Source of the DNA: Halomonas ventosae
GTDB taxonomy: Bacteria > Pseudomonadota > Gammaproteobacteria > Pseudomonadales > Halomonadaceae
Direction of reading: 5' to 3'
DNA: 64,000 bases
Assembly: GCF_004361885.1 (NCBI RefSeq)
Contig: NZ_SNWH01000001.1
Location: forward strand, 249,969 to 313,968
Position numbers and translations under genes: made by a program. Numbering within the stretch: the first letter of the stretch is position 1; every line of letters begins with the position of its first letter. Shown here in pieces: positions 48,180-57,865 of the stretch. The notes below the pieces were generated by a model. It was given only the letters and a program-made list of their open reading frames with translations. It did no database searches and was not told the origin of the DNA.

Positions 48180-48884
48180 TCAATCCGTGTCATGGAGTTG
48201 TGCTCGCAGGCGGCTAACCGCCTGGCTGTGCAGTTGGCAGACCCGTGACTCCGATACGCCCAGCACCGCGCCGATTTCCTTGAGGTTGAGTTCCTCCTGG
48301 TAGTAGAGGGCCATCAGCAGCTTCTCGCGCTCGGGCAGCGCCTCGATCGCCTGGATTAGAAGGTTGCGCTTTTCCTGGTCGATCAGGCGGGAGAACGGGC
48401 TTTCCAGGGCGCGGCCTTCGAGCCGTGACTCCCCCCCCTCGGCCATCAGCTCCTCGAAGGGCAACAGCTGGCCGCTGTTGGTATCGTTGAGCAGGCGACG
48501 ATAGTCCGCCAGGGGCATCTCGAGCTCGGCGGCGATCTCCGTCTCCTCGGGCGGACGCCCCAGCTGCTGTTCCAGCCGGCGCACGGTCTCGTCAACGGCT
48601 CTGGCGCTACGCCTTACGCTGCGCGGCAGCCAGTCCCGGCTGCGCAGTTCGTCCAGCATGGCACCGCGGATACGTTGGTTAGCGAAGGTCGCAAAGCTGG
48701 CGCCCTGCCCGGTGTTAAAGCGGCCCATGGCTTCTAGCAGCCCCACGGTACCTGCCTGAATCAGGTCATCCAGTTCGATGCTGGCTGGCAGGCGCACCTG
48801 CAGTGCCAGCGCCTGACGGCGTACCAGGGGCAAATACTCGGTCAGCAGTGCTCGCTGATCGATCTTGCCTTGTGCTGTATACAT
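48180..48884 (-). CDS. fliA: Flagellar sigma factor FliA (sigma-28)
   Basis: A 234-residue sigma factor. Region 2 is EYLPLVRRQALALQVRLPAS, then ELDDLIQAGTVGLLEAMGRF and FATFANQRIRGAMLDELRSR with DWLPRSVRR. Region 4 is IEALPEREKLLMALYYQEEL, then NLKEIGAVLGVSESRVCQLH. It directs late flagellar and chemotaxis genes. It is downstream of flhA-flhE and upstream of motAB, without flhF or flhG between flhA and fliA. Confidence 0.95.
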   Translation of the reverse strand: MYTAQGKIDQRALLTEYLPLVRRQALALQVRLPASIELDDLIQAGTVGLLEAMGRFNTGQGASFATFANQRIRGAMLDELRSRDWLPRSVRRSARAVDETVRRLEQQLGRPPEETEIAAELEMPLADYRRLLNDTNSGQLLPFEELMAEGGESRLEGRALESPFSRLIDQEKRNLLIQAIEALPEREKLLMALYYQEELNLKEIGAVLGVSESRVCQLHSQAVSRLRAQLHDTD

Positions 48885-48949
48885 CCTGTTGCCTCACAGC
48901 TGGTCTGCAGACCCACCCACTTGAGCGGATGGCGTTGCTAAATTCGGTG

Positions 48950-49363
48950 TTATCGATAATTCACGATCACCTGAAGTCCACCCACCGTTACCGGACGCTG
49001 CCCTTCCGGCAGGGAGAAGCGAAATTCCAGGGGCGCATCGGCGGCGCTCCCTGCCAGTGCCCGAGTAGTTCCCCGCATATTCGCAAGCGGGGTACAACCG
49101 GCAGGGTGACAAAGCCTGACGTTGACTCGGCTGCCCGGAGGATGTCGGTAGCGCCAGACGATACTCTGTATGACATGACCCCTGGGTATGACGTGACCCC
49201 TGGCTTGCGAGGTGCTTGGCCTCAGAGCATCAGACGCTGTGTCGCGTCCTGTCAGGCTGACCCTGACCGGGGGTGCTGTGGCGACCCAGCTGCCTGCTGC
49301 CTGCAGCTCTCCGCAGGCAAGGGCCAGCAGCAGTAGCAGACAATAGCCGCTGTACCTTTTCAT
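48950..49363 (-). CDS. flhE: Flagellar protein FlhE
   Basis: A 137-residue periplasmic protein. A signal peptide (MKRYSGYCLLLLLALACGEL) is followed by GSWVATAPPVRVSLTGR, SIVWRYRHPPGSRVNVRLCH, RGTTRALAGSAADAPLEFRF and the conserved end GLQVIVNYR. Pattern and length match E. coli/Salmonella FlhE, which regulates proton leakage through the export apparatus and has a chaperone-like fold. An in-frame GTG at 49402 is a less likely start. Its place after flhA is that of the enteric flhBAE operon. Confidence 0.85.
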   Translation of the reverse strand: MKRYSGYCLLLLLALACGELQAAGSWVATAPPVRVSLTGRDTASDALRPSTSQARGHVIPRGHVIQSIVWRYRHPPGSRVNVRLCHPAGCTPLANMRGTTRALAGSAADAPLEFRFSLPEGQRPVTVGGLQVIVNYR

Positions 49364-49521
49364 CTGGCGAACACCAGCAAGCCGATCTCCAGGGAGTGCC
49401 ACGCGGCCTGTCGCAGATTGTCCTGCCTCTTGCGCGGCCGCAACTCGCGCAGCGGGCGCAGGGCATCTCGGCGGGTAGTGCCTGAGAAGCGAGTGACCCT
49501 TATCTGAGTGACCCTCATCTA

Positions 49522-51603
49522 TCAGCGGCCTCCTAACAGGGTGGTGACTCGCAGGGTGCGGTCGTCGGGAATCTCGGCTTGTGACATCACCACCAAGTGG
49601 CGCAGGCGGCGGCGCAGGAAGCGTGACAGCAGCGCCCGAAGGTTATGCTGTACCAACAGTACCGGGGGCTCACCGCTCGCCTCGTGGCGCGCGAGGGCCT
49701 GTTCGGCCTGGTTCATCAGGGTGTCGGCCAGGCCGGGTTCCAGCGCGCCGTTGCCGTTCATGGCCTGGATGAGGATCTGTTCAAGCTGGCTTTCCAGGCC
49801 GATGACCTTGAGCTCCTCGCGGCCGTCAAACCACTGCTGGATGATGCTGCGGCCCAGCGCGATTCGTACCTGGGCGGTCAACTCATTGACGTCCTGCTGA
49901 TGTGGGGCATGCTCGGCCAGGGTGTCGAGGATGGTGCGCATGTCGCGGATCGAGACCTCCTCATCGAGCAGATTCTGCAGCAGCCGCTGCAACACCGTCA
50001 GCGAGATGGCCTTGGGTACCACGTCTTCCACCAGGCCCGGTTGCTCCTCGCTGAGCTTGTCAAGCAGCTTTTGCACTTCGGAGCGTCCAAGCATCTCGGC
50101 TGCATGCCGGTGGAGGAGGTGGTTGAGGTGAGTGGCCACCACCGTGCTGGCATCCACCACGGTATAGCCGTAGACCTGGGCATGTTCGCGCTGGCTGCTA
50201 TCCACCCATACAGCCGGCAAGCCGAAGGCCGGGTCCTGGGTCATCGTGCCCTTGAGCTCACCGCTCACCTGGCCCGGATCGATAGCCAGCCACTGGCCGG
50301 GAAAGGCTTCGGCACGGCCGATTTCCGCGCCCTTTAAGGTCAGCACGTAGGTATTGGCCCCCAGTTCGAGATTGTCACGGATGTGGACCACGGGAGGGAG
50401 AAAGCCAACCTCCTGAGCAAACTTCTTGCGGACGCTCTTGATACGGCCCAGCAGTTCCCCCTGTTGACGGGCATCCACGAGCGGGATCAGTCGATGTCCC
50501 ACTTCTAGGCCCAGGGTGTCCACCAGCTGTACATCCTCCCAGCTGGCTTCCGGTGTCTCAGGGCTTGGGGGGGTGTCGGTGGCGATCTCTTCTGCGACCA
50601 GACGGCGTTCCTGCTCGCGCAGCAGCCACCAGGCCAGCCCGCCCAGCAGGCCCGTAAAAATCAGGAACACCAGGTTGGGCATCCCCGGTACAAGCCCCAG
50701 CAGTCCCATGACCACGGCCGCCAGGATCATCACCTGCGGATTGACGAACAGCTGGCTGATCATTTGCTGCCCGACATCCTGATCGGTAGTGACTCGTGAG
50801 ACGGTCACGCCGGCAGCCGTGGAAATCACCAGGGCGGGGATCTGCGCGACCAGACCGTCACCGATGGTCATCAGTGTGTAGGTGCGCGCCGCACTGCCAA
50901 ACCCCATGTCATGCTGTAGCATGCCGATCAGCAAACCGCCGATCACATTGACCACCATGATTACCAGGCCCGCCATGGCGTCGCCCCGCACAAATTTGCT
51001 GGCGCCATCCATGGAGCCGTAGAAATCGGCTTCCTGGGCTACGTCGCTGCGCCGTTGGCGCGCTTCGTCCTCGCCGATCAGCCCCGCATTGAGGTCGGCA
51101 TCGATGGCCATCTGCTTGCCCGGCATGGCATCGAGCATGAAGCGGGCGCCGACTTCGGCGATGCGTCCGGCCCCCTTGGTGATGACCATGAAGTTGATGA
51201 TGACCAGGATCAGGAAAACCACCAGACCTACCGCGAAGTTGCCGCCCACCAGGAACTCACCGAAGGCCTCGATGACCTTGCCCGCCGAGTCACCGCCCTG
51301 ATGGCCCTCCATCAGGATGACGCGGGTCGAGGCGACGTTCAGGGATAGCCTCAACAGGGTAGTGAACAGCAACACCGCCGGGAAGGCAGCGAAATCCAGC
51401 GGTTTCTGGGTGAACATGCTAACCAGCAGCACCATGATCGCCAGCGCGATGTTGAACGTGAACAGCAGGTCCAGGGTGAAGGGCGGCAGGGGCAGGATCA
51501 TCATGGAAAGAATCATGAGGATCAGCACGGGACCGGCCAGCACCTTCATGGGCACGTTGCCCAGCCAGTCGCGTTGGCCCAGATAGTTGTTCAAGGCCTT
51601 CAT
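49522..51603 (-). CDS. flhA: Flagellar export apparatus protein FlhA
   Basis: A 693-residue core component of the flagellar type III secretion gate. It has eight N-terminal membrane helices; the FHIPEP-region equivalent is GGNFAVGLVVFLILVIINFM, with VITKGAGRIAEVGARFMLDA and MPGKQMAIDADLNAGLIGED. The C-terminal cytoplasmic domain, which docks substrates and chaperones, starts after about residue 330 (LPPVVHIRDNLELGANTYVL). The start overlaps the flhB stop (ATGA). Confidence 0.97.
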   Translation of the reverse strand: MKALNNYLGQRDWLGNVPMKVLAGPVLILMILSMMILPLPPFTLDLLFTFNIALAIMVLLVSMFTQKPLDFAAFPAVLLFTTLLRLSLNVASTRVILMEGHQGGDSAGKVIEAFGEFLVGGNFAVGLVVFLILVIINFMVITKGAGRIAEVGARFMLDAMPGKQMAIDADLNAGLIGEDEARQRRSDVAQEADFYGSMDGASKFVRGDAMAGLVIMVVNVIGGLLIGMLQHDMGFGSAARTYTLMTIGDGLVAQIPALVISTAAGVTVSRVTTDQDVGQQMISQLFVNPQVMILAAVVMGLLGLVPGMPNLVFLIFTGLLGGLAWWLLREQERRLVAEEIATDTPPSPETPEASWEDVQLVDTLGLEVGHRLIPLVDARQQGELLGRIKSVRKKFAQEVGFLPPVVHIRDNLELGANTYVLTLKGAEIGRAEAFPGQWLAIDPGQVSGELKGTMTQDPAFGLPAVWVDSSQREHAQVYGYTVVDASTVVATHLNHLLHRHAAEMLGRSEVQKLLDKLSEEQPGLVEDVVPKAISLTVLQRLLQNLLDEEVSIRDMRTILDTLAEHAPHQQDVNELTAQVRIALGRSIIQQWFDGREELKVIGLESQLEQILIQAMNGNGALEPGLADTLMNQAEQALARHEASGEPPVLLVQHNLRALLSRFLRRRLRHLVVMSQAEIPDDRTLRVTTLLGGR

Positions 51604-52769
51604 CGATGAGCTCCGTCAGCAGTATCGGTAGCGCGTGCCGGAACTTCGAGTGAGGCCGGCACCGGCAGGTTCTTGGGAGAGGGCGGCGCTTCACTACCCT
51701 CCCTCGCCGCCCGTTTCAATCCGAAGGCCCAGGCCAGAACTTCGGCGACGGCGGTATACAGGTCCACCGGAACCTCGGCGTCGAGCTCCACATGGTGGTA
51801 AAGCGCCCTTGCCAAGGGAGGTGCCCCGAGCCGCGGGATCCCATGCGCCTGGGCGACCTCGCGAATACGTGCGGCCACGGCATCGGCCCCCTTGGCAATC
51901 ACCCGGGGCGCTGACATGCCACTCTCCTGATACTGCAGCGCGACGGCGTAGTGCGAGGGATTGGTGATGACCACGTCGGCTTGCGGCACCTTGCTCATCA
52001 TACGGCCGCGAGCCATCGCTTGCTGTTGCTGACGGATACGCCCCTTTACCTGCGGGTCACCCTCGGATTCCTTGTGTTCACGCTTCACTTCGTCCTTGCT
52101 CATCCGCAGCTTCTTGGCATGGCTCCAGAGCTGATAGGGCACATCGATCAGGATCACCACCAGCAGGGTCAACACCATCAGACCGCTGGCCTCGGCGGCC
52201 ATCCACATCGCCTTGGCAAGGGCCTGTTGAATCGGTTGGTCCATCAAGGCCATGAAGTTACTACGGTTGCTGTAGAGAAAAACCACCGCCACGCTACCCA
52301 CCAGCAGGGACTTGGCGATGGCCTTGGTCAGCTCTACCAGCGCCTGGACACCGAACAGCCGTTTCAGCCCCTTGAAAGGGTTGAGCTTCGATAGCTGTGG
52401 CTGGAGTGACTTCGCCGAGATCAACCACCCCCCGAGCAGTGCCGGTGCCACCAGGGCGATCACCGTCAGCAGCAGGAACAAAGGCAACAGGGCGTAGAGC
52501 GTGCGCTGGCCGAGATCCAGGGCGTGCGCCAGCATCGGTGTGGTTTCCAGCGCGTGACGACGTTCGAACAGGAACGCCTGCTCCATCACCAGGCCAAGCT
52601 GGTTATAGAGCATGCTGCCCATCGACCACAACCCTGCCACGCCCCCCAGCAGCAACATGAAGGTGGCCAGCTCGCGTGAACGGGCGACCTGGCCCTCCTC
52701 CCGCGACTTTTCCAGCCTCCGCGGAGTGGCTTCTTCTGTCTTTTCCTGATCGCTATCTTGGTCGGCCAT
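51600..52769 (-). CDS. flhB: Flagellar export switch protein FlhB
   Basis: A 389-residue export component that switches substrate class by self-cleavage. DSDQEKTEEATPRRLEKSRE is the classic N terminus. Four helices follow, then the cytoplasmic domain with the cleavage loop VVITNPSHYAVALQY and APRVIAKGADAVAARIREVA. The cleavage motif is NPSH, where most homologues have NPTH. A proline/alanine-rich tail ends the protein. It is the first gene of flhBAE-fliA. Confidence 0.96.
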   Translation of the reverse strand: MADQDSDQEKTEEATPRRLEKSREEGQVARSRELATFMLLLGGVAGLWSMGSMLYNQLGLVMEQAFLFERRHALETTPMLAHALDLGQRTLYALLPLFLLLTVIALVAPALLGGWLISAKSLQPQLSKLNPFKGLKRLFGVQALVELTKAIAKSLLVGSVAVVFLYSNRSNFMALMDQPIQQALAKAMWMAAEASGLMVLTLLVVILIDVPYQLWSHAKKLRMSKDEVKREHKESEGDPQVKGRIRQQQQAMARGRMMSKVPQADVVITNPSHYAVALQYQESGMSAPRVIAKGADAVAARIREVAQAHGIPRLGAPPLARALYHHVELDAEVPVDLYTAVAEVLAWAFGLKRAAREGSEAPPSPKNLPVPASLEVPARATDTADGAHR

Positions 52770-52842
52770 GGCCAGTCACCGGGCAGTCGTGCGGATCTTG
52801 GCCATTGTGTCGGGGAAGGGCAAAGGGTGATGCGTCAATAAG

Positions 52843-52878
52843 GGCCGGTAATCGTGGTCTTATTCACGACTGTCGGCC
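52843..52878 (-). terminator. Possible terminator between cheZ and flhB
   Basis: GGCCG and TCGTG arms pair with CACGA and CGGCC across a 4x4 internal loop. On the minus strand the structure is followed by CTTATT. It is about 30 bp past the cheZ stop and could separate the chemotaxis and export transcripts. Confidence 0.35.
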
Positions 52879-52905
52879 TGAGCAGGGCAGGGGAAAGGCG
52901 TGGCG

Positions 52906-53598
52906 TCAGAAGCCAAGCTGATCCAACAGGTCGTCGACCTGGTCCTGGCCGGTGACGATGCTCTCGCCTTCCGGCTTGATCTGGGGACCGTTCAACAGAC
53001 CCTCCTCGCGACGACGCTCATCGCTTTGCCTCTGGTGGGTGGCTCGCTTCTGAAGGTCTTCGCGCGTCTTTCCCTGAGGAACCGTATCGATCAGCACCTG
53101 AACCAGCTGATGCTCGATCTCACGGATGACATCCATCATTTTCTTGATCACCTGGCCAGTCAGGTCCTGAAAGTCCTGTGCCATCATGATTTCGAGCAGC
53201 TCCTGGTTCGTTGCCTGGGTGCGTTTCGGCACATCGGCAAGATACCCCCGGGTCTCGTGAACTAGGTCACGGGCCTCGTTCAGTTCCTTGGGTGCGGCAA
53301 ACCATTCCGCCCAGCGCTTATCCAGCGCCGCGGCGCGGTCGCTCAGCTCATCCTGCAGCGGCTGAGCACGATCGATGGCGTTGAGGGCACGTTCAGCTGC
53401 CTGCTCAGTCATGCTCGCCACGTAGCTGAGGCGGTCGCGGGCATCGGGTATGGCCTGAGCGGCCTTCTCGATCTCCTTGTCAAGCCCCAGCTCGCGCATG
53501 CTCTCACGCAGCATGCGGGTCAGCTGTCCGATGCGCTGCACCAGCTCGTCGCTGGCCTCCTGGGGGAGGTCATGCGAGGCCTTCTCGTTGCTCATCAT
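52906..53598 (-). CDS. cheZ: Chemotaxis phosphatase CheZ
   Basis: A 230-residue protein that dephosphorylates CheY-P. The catalytic stretch LEIMMAQDFQDLTGQVIKKM supplies the Asp and Gln that activate water. Long helices flank it, and the C-terminal DQVDDLLDQLGF is the CheY-binding tail. GGAGAG precedes the double ATG at 53598/53595. It follows cheY by 35 bp. Confidence 0.94.
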   Translation of the reverse strand: MMSNEKASHDLPQEASDELVQRIGQLTRMLRESMRELGLDKEIEKAAQAIPDARDRLSYVASMTEQAAERALNAIDRAQPLQDELSDRAAALDKRWAEWFAAPKELNEARDLVHETRGYLADVPKRTQATNQELLEIMMAQDFQDLTGQVIKKMMDVIREIEHQLVQVLIDTVPQGKTREDLQKRATHQRQSDERRREEGLLNGPQIKPEGESIVTGQDQVDDLLDQLGF

Positions 53599-53633
53599 CG
53601 TCTCTCCTTGGTACCGGGGCATTACCGGCAGCC

Positions 53634-54023
53634 TTACATGCCCAGTTTTTCGAAGATCTTGTTAAGTTTCTCTTCCAGTGTGGCCGAGGTGAAGGGCTTG
53701 ACGACATAGCCGCTGGCGCCTGCCTGGGCGGCGGCAATGATGTTCTCCTTCTTGGCCTCGGCGGTGACCATCAGCACCGGCAGATCCTTGAGGGCACTAT
53801 CGGCACGGATGCGCTTGAGCATCTCCAGGCCATCGAGGTTCGGCATGTTCCAGTCGGAGACGACGAAATCGAAGTTGCCGCTACTAAGCTTTTGCAAGGC
53901 GTCCTGGCCATCCTCGGCCTCTTCCACATTGGTGAAGCCGAGCTCCTTCAACAGGCTGCGCACGATGCGGCGCATGGTCGGGAAGTCGTCCACTACCAGG
54001 ATGCTCATGTTCTTGTCTGCCAT
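53634..54023 (-). CDS. cheY: Chemotaxis response regulator CheY
   Basis: A 129-residue single receiver domain. [20 protein letters not shown] carries the acidic pair (D12, D13), [17 protein letters not shown] the phosphorylated Asp (about D57), LMVTAEAK the switch Thr, and GYVVKPF the Lys. It is close to E. coli CheY in length and motif order, and binds FliM to change rotation. AGAGGA precedes the ATG. Confidence 0.97.
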   Translation of the reverse strand: MADKNMSILVVDDFPTMRRIVRSLLKELGFTNVEEAEDGQDALQKLSSGNFDFVVSDWNMPNLDGLEMLKRIRADSALKDLPVLMVTAEAKKENIIAAAQAGASGYVVKPFTSATLEEKLNKIFEKLGM

Positions 54024-54078
54024 CGGGTATCCTCTTTCATTCATGGCATGTGAATGCCGACAGTCGTATCGGCAAGGC

Positions 54079-55773
54079 TCAGAATTCTTCCCACTCTGCC
54101 TCGGGGGCTACCTGTCTTTCAGGCTGGCGAGGCGTGGGGGCTTGTGATAGCGGGGCCGGGCGAGCCGGTGCCGGGGGGTGAGCCTGGTCATGGGTCGGCA
54201 TGCTGGCCGGCTGAGACCCTGTCAGCTTGAATACCGCCACCGCCTGCTCCAGGCGGTTGGCCTGTTCTTCCAGGGAAGAGGAGGCCGCGGATGCTTCCTG
54301 TACCAGCGAGGCGTTCTGTTGCGTGACCTGGTCCATCTGCCCAACGGCTTGGTTAACCTGCTCGATGCCATCGCTTTGCTCTTGGGAGGCCGCCGAGATC
54401 TCGTCCATGATATCGGTAACACGACGTACCGCGGCCACCACTTCCTGCATGGTCTCCCCGGCCTGTTCCACCAGCGTCGAGCCCTCCTGCACCTGAGCGA
54501 CTGAGCCCTCGATCAGCCCCTTGATCTCCTTGGCGGCATCGGCGCTGCGGCTGGCCAGGTTGCGCACCTCTCCGGCGACCACGGCAAACCCCCGGCCTTG
54601 CTCACCGGCGCGTGCCGCCTCGACGGAGGCATTCAACGCCAGGATGTTGGTCTGGAAGGCGATGGAGTCGATCACCCCGTTGATATCGGCGATCTTCTTC
54701 GAACTGCCGGAGATGCCGTGCATGGTCTTGACCACTTGCGCCACCACCTTGCCGCCCCGTTCTGCAGTGGTGGACGCATCGAGGGCGAGACCGCTGGCCT
54801 GGCGGGCGTTGTCGGCGTTCTGCTGCACCGTGGTGGTGAGCTCTTCCATGCTCGAGGCGGTTTCCTCCAGCGAGGCGGCCTGTTGCTCGGTGCGCGAGGA
54901 AAGGTCGGCGTTACCGTTGGCGATCTCGCGACTGCCTACATGAATCGAGCCGCTGCTGTCGCGCACATCGCTGACGATGCGCGTGAGATTCTGCTGCATG
55001 TCGCGCATGGCCGCGAACAGCTTGCTGATCTCGTTACGGCCGACTACCCGGATCTCCCGGGAAAGATCGGCCCTGGCGATGTTCTCCAGGTTTTCCACTG
55101 CGATGTTAAGAGGGGCAATGACGATACGGCGCAGGCCCAGGTAGATCATTACCACCAATAGCCCCACAACCCCCAGAATGACGATCTGCAGACGCTGGAA
55201 GAGCGTGGACAGCTCGGCATAGTCGGCAAGCAAGGTTTCGCCGCGTTCATCGGCGTAGTGATCGAAGTCGCGAAGGGCTGACTCCTGCGCCGCGGCCGGC
55301 CCTACCATCTGTTCGCGCAGCACGTTGAAACCCGTGCTATCCATCTGGTCGAGCGCCTGGTATTGCTGGCGGACCAGGGCGATCAGCTCAGCGAAGGTGG
55401 ACTCGACTCGGGCGCCAAGCTCCTCACCCTGAGAGGTGCGCGGCACGCTGGCGAAGGCCTCGAAGTGTGCCTCGGCGTTTTCGATCTTGTCATTCGCCGA
55501 GGTCAGACGCTCGTCGGCTTGCTCGCTGTTGTCCAGCAGGAAGTGGTTGGCGGCAATCTCGAGGTCAACCCTGGCGCTGCTCAGTAGCGCATCGGCCCGA
55601 TTGATCTGGTTGAGCTGGGATACATTGATCTGGTTCAGGGTCTTGAGAGTGCCATGAGCCGTGCGGTTGGCCACCTGCCCCATCACGGCCACCGCGATGA
55701 TGGATACCACGAAGCAGGCGAGCATGCCTACCATCGTGGCATGGATACTGATATTGCGTAACAGACGTATCAT
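54079..55773 (-). CDS. Methyl-accepting chemotaxis protein with CheR/CheB tether
   Basis: A 564-residue Tar/Tsr-like receptor. TM1 is about residues 10-32, with a four-helix periplasmic ligand domain up to about residue 190. TM2 ([18 protein letters not shown]), a HAMP domain, methylation helices and the hairpin tip [20 protein letters not shown] follow, then [21 protein letters not shown] flexible proline/alanine linker ends in EWEEF, a pentapeptide tether resembling NWETF. The ligand is not predictable. Confidence 0.93.
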   Translation of the reverse strand: MIRLLRNISIHATMVGMLACFVVSIIAVAVMGQVANRTAHGTLKTLNQINVSQLNQINRADALLSSARVDLEIAANHFLLDNSEQADERLTSANDKIENAEAHFEAFASVPRTSQGEELGARVESTFAELIALVRQQYQALDQMDSTGFNVLREQMVGPAAAQESALRDFDHYADERGETLLADYAELSTLFQRLQIVILGVVGLLVVMIYLGLRRIVIAPLNIAVENLENIARADLSREIRVVGRNEISKLFAAMRDMQQNLTRIVSDVRDSSGSIHVGSREIANGNADLSSRTEQQAASLEETASSMEELTTTVQQNADNARQASGLALDASTTAERGGKVVAQVVKTMHGISGSSKKIADINGVIDSIAFQTNILALNASVEAARAGEQGRGFAVVAGEVRNLASRSADAAKEIKGLIEGSVAQVQEGSTLVEQAGETMQEVVAAVRRVTDIMDEISAASQEQSDGIEQVNQAVGQMDQVTQQNASLVQEASAASSSLEEQANRLEQAVAVFKLTGSQPASMPTHDQAHPPAPARPAPLSQAPTPRQPERQVAPEAEWEEF

Positions 55774-55834
55774 GTCAGTGTGTCCTTGTGCGCAAGGTTC
55801 AGGCGGATTGCCGGTAAACGATAGGAGTTGCTCG

Positions 55835-56896
55835 CTACACTCGCTGGGTACGGCCCGAGGCTGACGCCAAGGACAGCAGGCGTGGTGCGATGTCTTCCAA
55901 GGGGAGTACCTCCGCCGCCGCACCTAGGGCGATGGCCTCACGCGGCATGCCGTACACCACACAACTGCTCTCATCCTGAGCAACAGTGGCCGAGCCGGAT
56001 TGGCGCATTTCCAGCAGGCCGGCTGCACCATCCTTGCCCATCCCGGTCAGCAGCACGCCGATGGCATTGCGGCCGGCCTGGCTGGCGGCGGAGTGGAACA
56101 GCACGTCCACCGAGGGCCGATGCCGATTGACGGGTGGTCCCTCATCGAGGCAGGCGACGTAGTTGGCGCCGCTGCGTGCCAGCTTGAGATGAGCATCGCC
56201 CGGGGCGATATAGGCATGCCCCGGCAGGATGCGCTCGCCGTCGGCCGCCTCCTTGACGCTGAGCTGGCACAGGCGATCGAGACGCTCGGCGAAGGAGCGG
56301 GTGAAGCCCCCTGGCATGTGCTGGGTAATCAGGATGGCGGGGCTGTTGGCCGGCAGTGGCTCCAGGACATTGCGAATCGCCTCGGTACCGCCGGTGGAGG
56401 CGCCGATGATGATCAGCTTTTCACTGGAGACCATGGGGGCCTTGAGCGGCCGAGGGCCTGGGCTATCCGGGCGTCTTGCCTGGCGTGGACGAGAACGCGC
56501 TGCGGCCCGGAGCTTCTCGGCAATCTCGCTGGCGTATTCCAGCATGCCGTTGCGGATGCCCAGGGAGGGCTTGGCCACGAAATCCACCGCACCCAGCTCC
56601 AGCGCACGCAGTGTCACCTCGGAGCCTTCCAGGGTCAGCGAAGACACCATCAATACCGGCATGGGGCGCAGGCGCATCAGGCGTTCCAGGAAGTCGAGGC
56701 CGTCCATACGCGGCATCTCCACATCCAGCGTCAGCACATCCGGATTGTGACGCTTGATCAAATCACGCGCCACGAGGGGGTCCGGGGCAACGGCCACCAC
56801 TTCCATGTCGGGCTGGTCATTGATGATTTTCGTCAGCAGGTCGCGTATCAGCGCCGAATCGTCGACACACAGCACCTTGATTCTGTTGGCGCTCAA
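55835..56896 (-). CDS. cheB: Chemotaxis methylesterase/deamidase CheB
   Basis: A 353-residue receiver-plus-esterase. The receiver has [20 protein letters not shown] and [20 protein letters not shown]. The catalytic domain shows [17 protein letters not shown] (Ser), [20 protein letters not shown] (His) and [17 protein letters not shown] (Asp). The start is most likely TTG at 56896, with AGGAGA 8 bp upstream; no ATG is nearby and the longer frame to 57112 overlaps cheR. Confidence 0.94.
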   Translation of the reverse strand: MSANRIKVLCVDDSALIRDLLTKIINDQPDMEVVAVAPDPLVARDLIKRHNPDVLTLDVEMPRMDGLDFLERLMRLRPMPVLMVSSLTLEGSEVTLRALELGAVDFVAKPSLGIRNGMLEYASEIAEKLRAAARSRPRQARRPDSPGPRPLKAPMVSSEKLIIIGASTGGTEAIRNVLEPLPANSPAILITQHMPGGFTRSFAERLDRLCQLSVKEAADGERILPGHAYIAPGDAHLKLARSGANYVACLDEGPPVNRHRPSVDVLFHSAASQAGRNAIGVLLTGMGKDGAAGLLEMRQSGSATVAQDESSCVVYGMPREAIALGAAAEVLPLEDIAPRLLSLASASGRTQRV

Positions 56897-56990
56897 GGGG
56901 TCGTCTCCTGTTGTTCCGGCAGCCCGCCGCGAGTTCGCGCAGGCCGATCCTGGAGTATCTATCGGCCTGCATGGGCAAGACTTGAATGGT

Positions 56991-57845
56991 TCAACGTGCG
57001 GCGTGGCGCGTGTAGACGGTCTGGCCACGTAGCCGAAACGCGTCAGTGATCTGGGAAAAGTTCTCGGAGTGGCCGGCAAACAGCAGGCCATCGGGCTTGA
57101 GGAGCGGGGCAAATCGCTCGAGAATCCGCGCTTGTGTCGATTTATCGAAATAGATCATGGTATTGCGACAGAAGATCGCATCGAAGGGCCCCGTCACCGG
57201 CCACTGGGCAGCGAGCAGGTTGAGTGGCTGGAAGTCGATCATCGAGGCGACGTCGGGGCGAATTCTCGCGAAGCCCTGGTGTACCCCCTTGCCGCGCTGG
57301 AAGAAGCGCTTGATCGTCGCTTCCTCGAGCTTGCATACCTGTTCAAGGGGGTAGATGCCGGTTCTGGCCCTGGCTAGGGCATCGGTGTCGATATCCGTCG
57401 CCACCACCTCCGCCTGGCCGCTGTGCGCCCCCATGGTGTCGATCAGCGTCATGGCGATGGAGTAGGGCTCCTCCCCGGTTGATGCGGCGGCACACCAGAT
57501 GCGCACCTTCCCCGGGCGCGCGCGAACATGATCGGCCAGTAGCGGAAAATGGTGCGCTTCACGGAAGAAGGCCGTGAGATTGGTGGTCAGGGCGTTGGTG
57601 AAGGCCTCCCACTCGCGGGCATCGGGCTGGCCTTCCAGGCGCGCCAGGTAATCGGCAAAGCGCGTCAGCCCATGATGGCGCAAGCGTTTTGCCAGGCGGC
57701 TGTAGACCATCTCGCGCTTGTGCTCGGCGAGCACGATGCCTGCCCGCCGATAGATTAGCTGACGGATGGTGGCAAAATCCGTGTCGGTCAACTCGAGATC
57801 CCGCTCGAGCCGAGCATTTCCCCAGCTTCTCTCCTCCGCCGGCAT
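56991..57845 (-). CDS. cheR: Chemotaxis receptor methyltransferase CheR
   Basis: A 284-residue SAM-dependent glutamate methyltransferase for chemoreceptors. The N-terminal helical domain is [40 protein letters not shown] contacts receptor, [20 protein letters not shown] is the SAM loop, and [20 protein letters not shown] with [16 protein letters not shown] completes the fold. The start is uncertain (57845 ATG or a GTG at 57881). It follows the PAS receptor gene directly. Confidence 0.94.
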   Translation of the reverse strand: MPAEERSWGNARLERDLELTDTDFATIRQLIYRRAGIVLAEHKREMVYSRLAKRLRHHGLTRFADYLARLEGQPDAREWEAFTNALTTNLTAFFREAHHFPLLADHVRARPGKVRIWCAAASTGEEPYSIAMTLIDTMGAHSGQAEVVATDIDTDALARARTGIYPLEQVCKLEEATIKRFFQRGKGVHQGFARIRPDVASMIDFQPLNLLAAQWPVTGPFDAIFCRNTMIYFDKSTQARILERFAPLLKPDGLLFAGHSENFSQITDAFRLRGQTVYTRHAAR

Positions 57846-57865
57846 GGCGATACTTCGAGGCGCGT

